Shown one piece after another: positions 53,650-63,200 of a stretch of DNA of 64,000 nucleotides; positions within the stretch are counted from its first letter, which is position 1; every line of letters begins with the position of its first letter. Below the pieces are notes generated by a model. It searched no databases, was not told the origin of the DNA, and saw only the letters and a program-made list of their open reading frames with translations. Made by a program: the position numbers and the translations under genes. The stretch is from NCBI GenBank assembly GCA_963281255.1, contig OY725488.1:1426001-1490000 (forward strand), read 5' to 3'. Source of the DNA: Aphrocallistes beatrix. Lineage: Eukaryota; Porifera; Hexactinellida; Sceptrulophora; Aphrocallistidae.

Positions 53650-53880
53650 GTTTCATTTTAAGTGCAGCTCTAGTACAGAGCAAGAATTATGTAATTTACA
53701 GGCCAGTGGAGGGTAATAAGAAGAGGAGACGATGGAGTGATCCTTGATACATTCTGAATAAGCCTGGCTGCACTGTTTTGAACACGCTGGAGTCGAGACA
53801 GGAACAACGAGGGAGAACCATGTAGTATAAGACTGTTGCAATATCCTAGGGTTACAATTTTCGGACAAATCCATTATATT
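53650..53880 (-). mobile_element. Non-LTR retrotransposon (LINE) reverse-transcriptase C-terminal fragment
   Basis: The minus strand reads LGYCNSLILHGSP, then LSRLQRVQNSAARLIQNVSR, then LHWPVNYIILALY. This is the hallmark post-palm segment of CR1/L2/Jockey-group reverse transcriptases (type DYCNSLLYGLP, LQRVQNAAARL, LHWLPV). Only about 70 codons remain, with no endonuclease or catalytic core. Confidence 0.8.
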
Positions 53881-54097
53881 TATACAGCTTCATACTAAAG
53901 TACGTATGCATTATTTAAATAAATATTTCGCCATTACGTGCTTAATATTCAAACGTTATTTTAATAATTTCCATTTTAATGTCACCGAAAAGGTTATATG
54001 GTTGCAAACGTACACAATCATTTAAGACTGAAGCTGATCGGAAACGTTTTAAACGAGATAACGAATCTCATGAAGAAACAGCATTGCGTCTTAAAAC

Positions 54098-54418
54098 CAG
54101 AGTTGCACGCGGGCCAAAATTTGTAACCGCGGCCCGCAATTTTAAGTCAACCCGGCCCGCAAGAAGCCCGCATAAATATTTTTGGCCCGCTTTGTAAGTT
54201 ACTAACTATAGAGAGACACTTAGGGAATCCTTTTTATGGGAGTGAGTTTCTGCAAACACAAATAAGTGGAAACTAACAATTCCATTTACCGAAGTATCCC
54301 TTAATTGGTACCTCGTGACAATTAAAAACATCGTCTCGGTTGCCATCGCGGGGAGTCCTGCTAAGATTTCTGGCCGTGGAGCCCGCAAACTATTATATTC
54401 GGGCCGCGTGCAACTCTG
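54098..54418. mobile_element. hAT-type MITE with perfect 8-bp target duplication, inside an older ORF
   Basis: A 321-bp element with ends CAGAGTTGCACGCGGGCC and GGGCCGCGTGCAACTCTG, flanked by identical octamers CTTAAAAC (54,090-54,097 and 54,419-54,426). It interrupts a basic frame beginning at the ATG at 53,979 (RKRFKRDNESHEETALRLKT before the insertion). That frame looks like a transposon-encoded RRANETPEER-type basic segment. GGCCCGC words recur inside the MITE. Confidence 0.9.
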
Positions 54419-54738
54419 CTTAAAACAAAAATGGCATAGGTTAGTGAAAGGCATTGGCTACCATAAGCTCTAAGGCTTTTAGACTTTCAGGTCTTTGCAA
54501 GATACTATAGGTATAGACGTGACTTACGTTATAATAAGGTCTGTTAACCTACTTAAAAATCTGGACCAATTTAGTGACTGCTGACCTGTTAGCAGCACAC
54601 AATTTTCCGAGAAATTCAAGGTTGGGAATTGAAATAATTCTTCTCCATTTTGACCATTTTATGCTATATTTTGAATAAGGTAATAGACTAATAGCCTACT
54701 TTCTATTAGCCGATAATATATTTTGTAAAATTGAAATA

Positions 54739-54756
54739 CAGTCGACTCCGCTTAAA
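54739..54756. mobile_element. Solo terminus of MITE family A
   Basis: A single CAGTCGACTCCGCTTAA end preceded by TA, with no matching right end nearby. A remnant, 296 bp before the copy at 55,052. Confidence 0.6.
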
Positions 54757-55051
54757 GCATACATTTTCATTCATAAATGATTTCACAGAGAATCAAGCTA
54801 GGAAATGGTTGATTCGAAAAAGTTTGATTTTAAAAAATATGGACTATCGATACATTCTTGGATAGGCGCCGGGGACCAATGTTACGCCAAATTACTTCAT
54901 AGTCACATTGTGCTTACTATCGAAGCGTTGTTAGGATTTAATGTACGAAATTTTACATGTATTTTGAAGGCTAAATTCAAATATTTTAGAGATATAGGAC
55001 GATTGTTAAATATGACCAATAAATATTGCCCATATTTCGAAAATCATAATA

Positions 55052-55233
55052 CAGTTGACTCCGCTTAATAGGGCCACTGTTTAATCGGGTCAGCCGCTTA
55101 ATCGGGCCACTTTTGGTAGGACCAGATAGCTCTCACACATAGAAGCTAATACAAAATATTTTCGGTTAATAGGGTTCTCCGCTTAATCGGGTCAAAATGT
55201 CCTCTGACCGATGTGGCCCTATTAAACAGGCCA
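55052..55233. mobile_element. Tc1/pogo-like MITE, family A (eroded right end)
   Basis: The left end is CAGTTGACTCCGCTTAATAG. Internal words GGGTTCTCCGCTTAATCGGG and CACACATAGAAGCTAATAC match other copies. The right end has decayed to CCCTATTAAACAGGCC. Confidence 0.72.
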
Positions 55234-55512
55234 GATTCTAACGTAGGTTACGGTATAGGTAGTTCTGGTCATGTCTAGGCATCGACCCCAGGGTTGCTCG
55301 AGCCCCCTGACGTTATAAGCGTACTGCAAAATTTAAGTCTGGTCTGTCCCTAGTACCCCCCTCAATTTGGAAATGATTCCCTAAGCTCGGCGTCACTTTG
55401 TTCAGGTCATTTGAGTTCATACAAAAACAGGTTTAGGTCCCTGAGGATCCGTTCAGTTCATACTTTTCAGAATAAAGTATTTATTATTTTAAATAATTCT
55501 AAACATTACTAG

Positions 55513-56142
55513 ATGACTTCAACAGAAAAAACTGAGGATTTGTTAGATGTAGAGAGACGTCAGTTGGAGATCCAAAGTCTTCGTCAGCAGGTAGAAGAAG
55601 AGAAAGAAAGAGTAAGACAGAATTTTCTAAAACTCCAAATGTTTCTAAAAGATAGAGAGCGTTGTTTGCTATTCGAGCTTGAAGAAATTGCGGAAAAAGT
55701 GAGGGCAGAATTGGAGGAAAATATTGATGGGGTACGGGAGTTAAAAGCAAGTAGGGAAAGTTTGGAACAGCATTTGACTAAAAACATATTGACTGATGTC
55801 CGCGAGCAGACGCAACGCATCCTTGAGGATCAGATCGGAGAGGTGGTAGACAGAGGGTTGAGTGTTGGGTGGGTTCGCGTTGAATGGAACGAGCAAGCGA
55901 TTTCTAACATTTGTAAGATTATAACTCTGAAGGAGAAACCGAGTAAGTCAATAAAGTATGACTTCAACGTTCCTCCGTGGTGGTCAGCTACTCAGGAGTC
56001 TGAAACCGAATACATTTCGCCGTCTCTGCAGATCGCCATTGGAAGCAGTTCAAATCGAGTCTTCATCAAGGATACGGACTCTAACGAAATCCAGGTGTTC
56101 AACCGCGAAGGAGAGTACATCGAAAACCACCCATGGACCTGA
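55513..56142 (+). CDS. TRIM-NHL-like truncated protein (coiled coil plus first NHL blade)
   Basis: 209 residues. About 10-125 is a long coiled coil (VERRQLEIQSLRQQVEEEKE, then further heptads). A linker follows (about 130-165), then LQIAIGSSSNRVFIKDTDSN and EIQVFNREGEYI (about 172-205). That last part reads like the first blade of an NHL propeller (pattern IAVxxxNRVYVxDTxNxRIQVFxxxGEF). The frame then stops, so five or so expected blades are missing. A pseudogene with complementary parts is at 15,258-15,850. It may be a truncated gene or a genuine short adaptor. The ATG follows directly on AACATTACTAG. RING and B-box domains are absent. Confidence 0.62.
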   Translation: MTSTEKTEDLLDVERRQLEIQSLRQQVEEEKERVRQNFLKLQMFLKDRERCLLFELEEIAEKVRAELEENIDGVRELKASRESLEQHLTKNILTDVREQTQRILEDQIGEVVDRGLSVGWVRVEWNEQAISNICKIITLKEKPSKSIKYDFNVPPWWSATQESETEYISPSLQIAIGSSSNRVFIKDTDSNEIQVFNREGEYIENHPWT

Positions 56143-56259
56143 CCATTTATTTAAAACAAAGAACATTTTATTATTTGAAGTTTGAACCTTCTAAATAATG
56201 TCGATATTGATCCTCATTAACTGAATTTAGGATCGGATCAAGGGTCGAAATGTGACAAC

Positions 56260-56357
56260 CAGTGGCAGCGCGAGGGTGAGGCCTCAGGAGAATTTATTTG
56301 TGCCTCAGCTGGCCTCACCTGTGCCTCACCAGTGGTGAGCTGCTAGAGCCGCCACTG
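56260..56357. mobile_element. hAT-type MITE (98 bp) with perfect 8-bp target duplication
   Basis: Ends CAGTGGCAGCGCGAGG and CTAGAGCCGCCACTG, flanked by identical octamers GTGACAAC (56,252-56,259 and 56,358-56,365). The inside is palindromic around GCCTCA words. It is the smallest hAT MITE in the window. Confidence 0.88.
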
Positions 56358-56387
56358 GTGACAACTTGTCTACCTTATAATTAATTA

Positions 56388-56474
56388 ATGTGAGCCTAGG
56401 CGTCCAAAGGGCGCCTCTGGCGGACACAAGTGCCCGCCAGCCGCGCAGCGGAAGCAAGCGAAGCGTGCTTGTAT
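56388..56474. repeat. GC-rich hairpin-core dispersed repeat
   Basis: Copy of the GAGCCTAGG...GGGCGCCTCTGGCGGACAC...GCCAGCCGCGCAGCG...GCGAAGCG core. It is preceded by CTACCTTATAATTAATTAA as in the fold-back element at 1,705-2,480, so the family extends well beyond the core. Confidence 0.65.
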
Positions 56475-57280
56475 CTGATAAATCTGGTAGGACGATCAAA
56501 GCCGATAATTTGATGAATGGTCGCTACAAACTTAAAATTAACGCTTTTGAGGTAAAAAAAAGATGGTACAAGCGTGAAGGCAATCTGTGGCTCTTATTGC
56601 TACCGACCGGTCGGTGTCAATAGCCACTTCGACATTATAATGCCAGCTATTTCCGGTTGTATAAAGTAATCAAGGCCTGACCTGAAATAGAATGTGATGC
56701 TGAAGCAATCATGGCAACATAGCTGAATATTGGTTCAGGCGGTGGAGCTGAAGTTTACAAACAGCAGCCTTAGTAAATTATATTTGTATATAAACTAGAC
56801 TTGATAGTAGCATAAATAGGTCAAATCCTTATAATTTTAGACAACATTTTCTTTTTTAAGGGTCTTGAAATATGATCTGATTTTGGGTACATAATTTAGT
56901 TCAATGCTTATGTCAACGAACGAATATTTGAATATTCGTTCTGTACGATTTCGTAATTCTAAGTAATTCAGCAAAATATCGAACAACAAACCCTACCACT
57001 TGCTTTGGCGCCGAAAGAGGAGTGTCACACACGACCTAGTAATCAAGCCCGTCCAGATGAACTATGTAGAACCATCTCAGTCAAGATAAGCTGAGTACAT
57101 TGCTGCAAATTACTCTGTGATAGTTCGAAATCCACAGCTGTTCCGTGGGTTGAGTGGCGACAAATTTGATCCTTTACAAAATGTAAGATACTCTCCCATG
57201 AACTTACTCTAGCATCTTTTATTTATTTATTTATTTAATTTATCTCAGTTTTATTTATGTGATTACAAACAGGAAGTTAG
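56475..57280. other. Spacer upstream of the RdRP-helicase gene
   Basis: About 800 bp, presumably promoter and 5' UTR. A TTTATTTATTTATTTAATTT run and the acceptor-like GATTACAAACAG (ending 57,272) lie just before the ATG at 57,281. Confidence 0.5.
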
Positions 57281-60200
57281 ATGTCTAAAATAATTATTTG
57301 CGGAGCGAGCTCCATCGGTAAGACAACACTGGTAGATGACTGGTGTTCTAAGAATAAGCAGTATCGTTATATTAGAAATACTGCGAAGGATGTACTGAGG
57401 AGACAAAAGTTGACTCAGAACGACCTGCTCCGCTCTCTCAGCTCACGCGGGAAGGCAGACTACTTCAAATATCAAAGAATGGTTTCAGAAGAACAGAACA
57501 AGAGGGAAGCTGAGTTAGGTAACCGCCTCTTCATCTCAGACGGTGGTCCCGAGCCACTTGTTCACACCTTCCTCGTGGATGAGGAGAAGGCTATTAATCT
57601 GTCTGAATCGAAAGGATTGAGTGAGTGTTTGGCTCGCTACAGGGAGAGTTTGGTTGTGTTGGTGTCTCCTCTGGAGCCGAGAACGGATGAGGAAGAGGAG
57701 CAGAATCGGTTCACAGATGGGCTACATAGAGTTCTCCGCTTCTTCGGGATTCCATACATGTACTTAGGAGAGAAGGATCGAGAACTGCGATTAGAAATCC
57801 TTAAAAAGGCAGTGCATGGAGAGCTTCCCGTCGATGCAGAGCAGTTTATGGACCAGCTGTGTCTCTCTTTCTATTTGGACAGAGAGACTGCAAGGAAGGC
57901 CACGCTTCCTCCTCCATTCCTTCCAATGCCGAAGCAGGGGAAGGAAGCGAGAGTGCGGACGTTTGACATTAACCCTGGAGAAATCCTGTTGACTTACCCC
58001 CCAATGGACAGTTTCCAGACGAACAGGATGGTTGACCGCTACGGCGAGGAGAACTTCGTACTGATTCAGTTCCACCAGAAGCTCCCAAACAGCTGCATAA
58101 GAGAGGCACTGAAGCGAGGCGTCAGCGTGAATGGAGAGAGGTACCACTTCCTCGGCTGCAGTTCCTCCGGAATGAAGAGCAGGAAGTGCTACCTGCTGAG
58201 GGGGAGTGTGGAGAATGTGGAGTTCGTACTTTCTAGGTGCGGCAACTTTTCTAAGATTAAAATGGTGTCAAAGCGGCTGAAGAGGATCAGCCAGCTGTTC
58301 TCTGTGGCGAAAGACTCAGGAGTTGCGGTCCCGGATGAGAAGGTCAAGTTGATTGAGGATATAGAGACCTCCGGGGGGAATTTCACGGACGGTTGTGGAT
58401 TTGTGGGATTAAAACTCGCGAAACAAATCGCGAAGGGAGCCATAGAACAGGAGATAGAGTCTCCAGGAGATGGAGTTCCAAGCGTATTTCAGATCCGATT
58501 TCAAGGGTGCAAGGGAATTATAATTAAGGATCCGAACGTTGGGAGTGACACGATACATGTCAGGAAATCTATGCAGAAGTTCCAACCAGGGGAAGAACCC
58601 TTCCCGAACGTGTGGGTGTGCGAGCATTCTCGCCCCAACTCTTACGGACATCTCAACAAGCAGTACATCATGCTGCTATCAGGACTAGGGATAAAAGACG
58701 AAGTGTTTCTCCAAAAACAGCGTTCCTTCCTCACCGCTCTGGAGAACATGTTAGTCAATCCCGGCTACGCTATCAAAATGCTCCACTGGCGGAATTTCCC
58801 TACCATCGCATCCATGGTCGCTGGCTGCAAGTCTCCCGAGGATATGAAGCGGGATGAAGTGCAGCTGCCTCTCAGGTACGTGCGGAACAAGCTCATCCTT
58901 AAGCTGGAGAAGCTGAGTCTGCTCATTGTCTATTCGCGGACTCTGTTCGGAGTCTGCGACCCACTCAGTCTGATGAACTATGGGGAATGTTTCGTCCGCA
59001 TTAGTGTAAATGGTTTGCCAAAAACTCTCGCTAAGGGCACAAGAGTGACTGTTGGAAAGAACCCTTGCTACCTCCTGGGAGATGTCCGGGTGCTGACGGC
59101 GGTCGATCACCCGGAGCTGAACCACCTGGTGGACTGCATCGTGTTTCCCGTCAAAGGGAAGAGCCCGCACTCCGCTGAGATAGCTGGCTCGGATCTGGAC
59201 GGGGACAACTACTTCGTTTGTTGGGATAAAGATCTGATTCCTCCGCACATAGCTGAGCCGTACGACTACCCTTCTGTCGAGGCCCCTCCGTCTGACGGGG
59301 TGACACGTGACATGCTGATAGACTACTTCTCCTCCCAGAAGAACATGATGGGGAAGATCAACAACTACTTCGAGTATTGGGCTGATCGGGACGGGCCTGG
59401 CTGTTCCAAGTGCGAGCAGCTCGGCGCTTGGTTCTCGCGGAGTGTGGACTCCTCTAAGACAGGGGACGTAGTGCGCATCCCGCGCTACCTCATGCCCCCC
59501 AGACCTGACCCCACCAATCCTCCCAAGGACAAACCGAACAAAGTGTGGAACCGGATGGTGGAAATAGCTGTGGAGTGTAAGGAGAGGCTTTCTCATGAGA
59601 CGGCTGTGGAAGCTCTGAGTAGTGAGCGCTCTGTCTTCGCTATCAGTGAAGAGTTCATACAGGCCCTCCTGGAAAATAAGGACCGCGGTGCATCCGAGTA
59701 CCATCTCTTCCGACTGGTCTGTAAATGGTGCCAAGTACAGAGTATCCCCGAGAGTGAGAAGGTGGAGAAACTGAGGGAGCTTTCTGATAGCATTAACTTC
59801 GGAGTGTTCACGATGTCGGAGAGGAGAGAAGCGATAGAGATGGGAGTGCCGGCTGAGAAGGTTATGAACGCTCTCAACAAGTCGAAGCTCCTCAGCAGAG
59901 AGATGCTGCAGCCCTTCTATCTCCACACCCCCGCCTGTGGGTGGAAATTCTACTTCCGAGCATCTTGTGCTGAGTTCGACTGGAAGCATCTGTTCCGTGC
60001 CTTGAAAGGGTTTCCCGAATCGCTGCTCATTCTACAGCTGCCAGAATCCCTGAGGTTGGCGTTCCATTTTTTCGGCCCCTTTGGAGAGGGCGAATCTAAA
60101 ATTTCCACCGGATCGCTCGTCTCTTATTTCTTTTCTCCCGAATTTGACTACAAACTGCGCTACGTAACAGAGTCTGAGTACAACCTTCTGCTCGGCGAGA

Positions 60201-63200
60201 CTGTCATTCAGTTCTATCGCGACGACAATCCAGGCAACACTTTCCTTTGGTTGGGAAGCCAAGTGCCTGGCAGGAAGAATCCAGACGAAATAGAATATTA
60301 CGACAGAGTCAGTATTGACCTGACTCGTTTCAGGAAGACAATTTTAAGAGTCAACAGGCATCCTCTCATAAACAAAAAGCCGTTCTACTCCGCAGAGGTA
60401 TTCGTGAAGAGTCAGATAGAAGATGTGGACTATTTCGATATTCACGAGTCAGAACAGACAGAAGAACTGGTCACAATAGATCTAGCTCTCTCTGAAAGTC
60501 TGGAAGAACTGCCCAGTGATGATGAGGAGGAGAAAGAAATAGATTTCATCTCCGCGACTGATACTAAGCCTTTACTGGATCCTAAATCGCCGTTGCAACA
60601 TGTGAAAGAGTTCGCTAAGAAAGGCTATTGTATCCTCTTCAGTAAGCTAATGTCTGTAGTCAAAGATAAGGTGCTAGATCCTGACACGCAGTCTGAAATA
60701 TCGAATGAGTTCCTTACTCTCCTGTCAAACCTCGTTGTTAGTGGCTCACACAGGAAACCGTCCATCCCCGATACGGCAGAATCCATGGAAACCATTTTAC
60801 AGTCACCTCATATTAACTATCCAGCCCCGAAGGATTTGCTAAGACTCTATTCGAGTTTAAATAAGCTACATCTTAATGAAGTTATCCTTCAGCACATTCC
60901 CAAGGCATTAGACTGTCTTGTGTTGAAGACAGCACTTCAATACTTTGAGTGCATTTACCATTGGGAATGGTGGTCCTTCCTACCACTGTCTGTCTCGTGT
61001 CAGTTATCTAACAAACTCTACCTCTTAGTCAGAGACATCCTCCCGCAGTCTGAGGAAAACGGTACACCAGACCCTGCTAGTCTAGCAATGCCAGACACGA
61101 TACAAGACCTAGCTCGTGTGTGTAATGCGCCCACTCCTGTGATTGAAAGGAGTGAGCTGGACAGCTACAAGTGCTACCTGGCACATCTGATGCTAAATCA
61201 CCTGTTGGCAGAGAGTCCAGGCCCTGAAGAGTACACTGCGGTTACAGACACGAAGGACAGTGTGTGCATGCTTCGGGCAGCTAATACCAATCCTGAGGAT
61301 ACCGCTGTTAACGAGGAGCTAGAGAGTAGCAGTGAGGACGAGGATGAGAATAAGGCAGAGCCGAGCAAAGATACAGTAGTAGTGGTAGAGAAAAAAGACA
61401 AGAAGAAGAAGAAGAAGAAGAAAGTTAAATATTTTAAAGTGTGTTTCACTCGAATTAACAAGATTGCATCAAGTAAATTCGCAGCTGGGTCATATGTTAA
61501 AATACGACTTTTGACAAAACCTCAATCTGAGCACTCTAGCGAGCCTATAGCACTCGGCTGTCTGTCCCGAGTGTCCCGGAGTCCGGGCGCCATTTCGGTG
61601 GCAATCCCAGAGCCAGTGCCCAGCTGCATCAAGAGGTCAGCACAGCTGCAAGTGGGATTCTGGTGTTTGACTCTAGTCGGAAATGTGACCAGCTTCAAAA
61701 GATCCAGTAAAGCTCTAGAGCGCCTCGAAAACTCACCAGACATCACCTCCATCCTGATTTCCCAAGATGCCTTCCCTCCTCAAGTTCAGAGAGAGGAGAT
61801 GGAATTGGAGTTTAATTTAGAATCGATAGATAGGGAATCTGGACCTAGCACAAATGGGCCTTTAGAAAATCCATACAAAAAAAGGAGACATTGCAATGCG
61901 TGCACTAACAGAGCTCACTTCAACAAGAGTCAAGAGGACGCTATATATTCAGCTCTAAACCAACGCCTCACACTTATACACGGACCTCCTGGCACGGGAA
62001 AGACATTCGTAGCTTCGGAGATTATCCATCAAATGTGCCACATACGAGGAAGAGATAGAGATGAGGAGGACAGGAAGAGTAAGATTTTGGTAGCAGCAGA
62101 GACGAATAACGCGGTGGACAATCTCACTCGCAAACTCGTAGCTCTGAATATTCTGGTGGTGCGAGTTGGTAAGTTAAGTCTGATTTCTAAAGATATCCAC
62201 GAGCATACATTGGACCGACAGGTTGAGATGAAACGGGTCGAGTTGGGTAAGGATCGGAAGGGGGAGTTCCAGTACCCCAAACTGAAGAAAGAGATTCTCC
62301 AATCTGCCGATGTGATAGCCACGACTTGTAGCGGAGCTGGTGACATGGATCTGAAGGATTTTACATTTCCATTCATCCTCGTTGACGAGGCCACGCAAGC
62401 CATAGAACCGGTCTCATTGATTTCCATTGCTAAATCATGCCGGCAGCTTGTACTGATTGGAGATCCGAAGCAATTGGCGCCAACACTGCCTAAAAACCAG
62501 AATTCGCCAGAAAACAATTCTGAAATTATTCCTCGATTTGATGCTCTACGAGTTACACTATTCCACAGACTTTACAGGAGACTGGAGCCTCTATTTCTGG
62601 AAGTGCAGCACCGCATGCACCCATACATTTCTTTTTTTCCATCCTGTGTATTCTATTCCGGGAAGTTGAAGAATGGTGTCACAAAAGATGAACGAGAGCC
62701 TCCCCAATTGAAATTTCTCCACAAAGATAGACCCATCGTGTTCATAGATGTTGAGTCGCAAGAATCCCGTGGTAGGTCGAAGAAGAATGTGAGTGAGGCT
62801 AAAGTTGTAGTTAAAATAATCGAGAAGCTGATGGCAACAACCACGGTTTCTCTTGACGACATCGCCATCCTGACCCCATATGATGAACAGGTCAGATGCA
62901 TCAAGGATGGCCTGGAATTCGTGGCTAAGGTGGAAGTGTGTTCCATCGATGGCTTCCAAGGGAAAGAGAAAGATATCATTGTGTTCAGTACCGTGAGGAG
63001 TAATAGGAACGAGAGCCTAGGGTTCACAGATGACCAATACAGGATTAATGTGCTGCTTACTCGGGCGAAGATAGCGCTTATTGGAGTTGGCAATAGTAGA
63101 ACTATTTCCACTTCTAAGATATGGAAAGAGTGGCTCGATTGGCACAAGTCCATACTTACTGAGGATGAATTCTATGACCTCGTTGAGAATAAAGAAACGA

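Noticed and set aside
54805..55068. 87-codon plus-strand frame
   Set aside because: It sits between a solo MITE end and a MITE, and its end runs into the MITE. No motif.
58751..59989. 412-codon minus-strand frame inside the RdRP region
   Set aside because: A long antisense shadow of the well-supported RdRP frame; composition mirrors the sense codons and no domain is visible.
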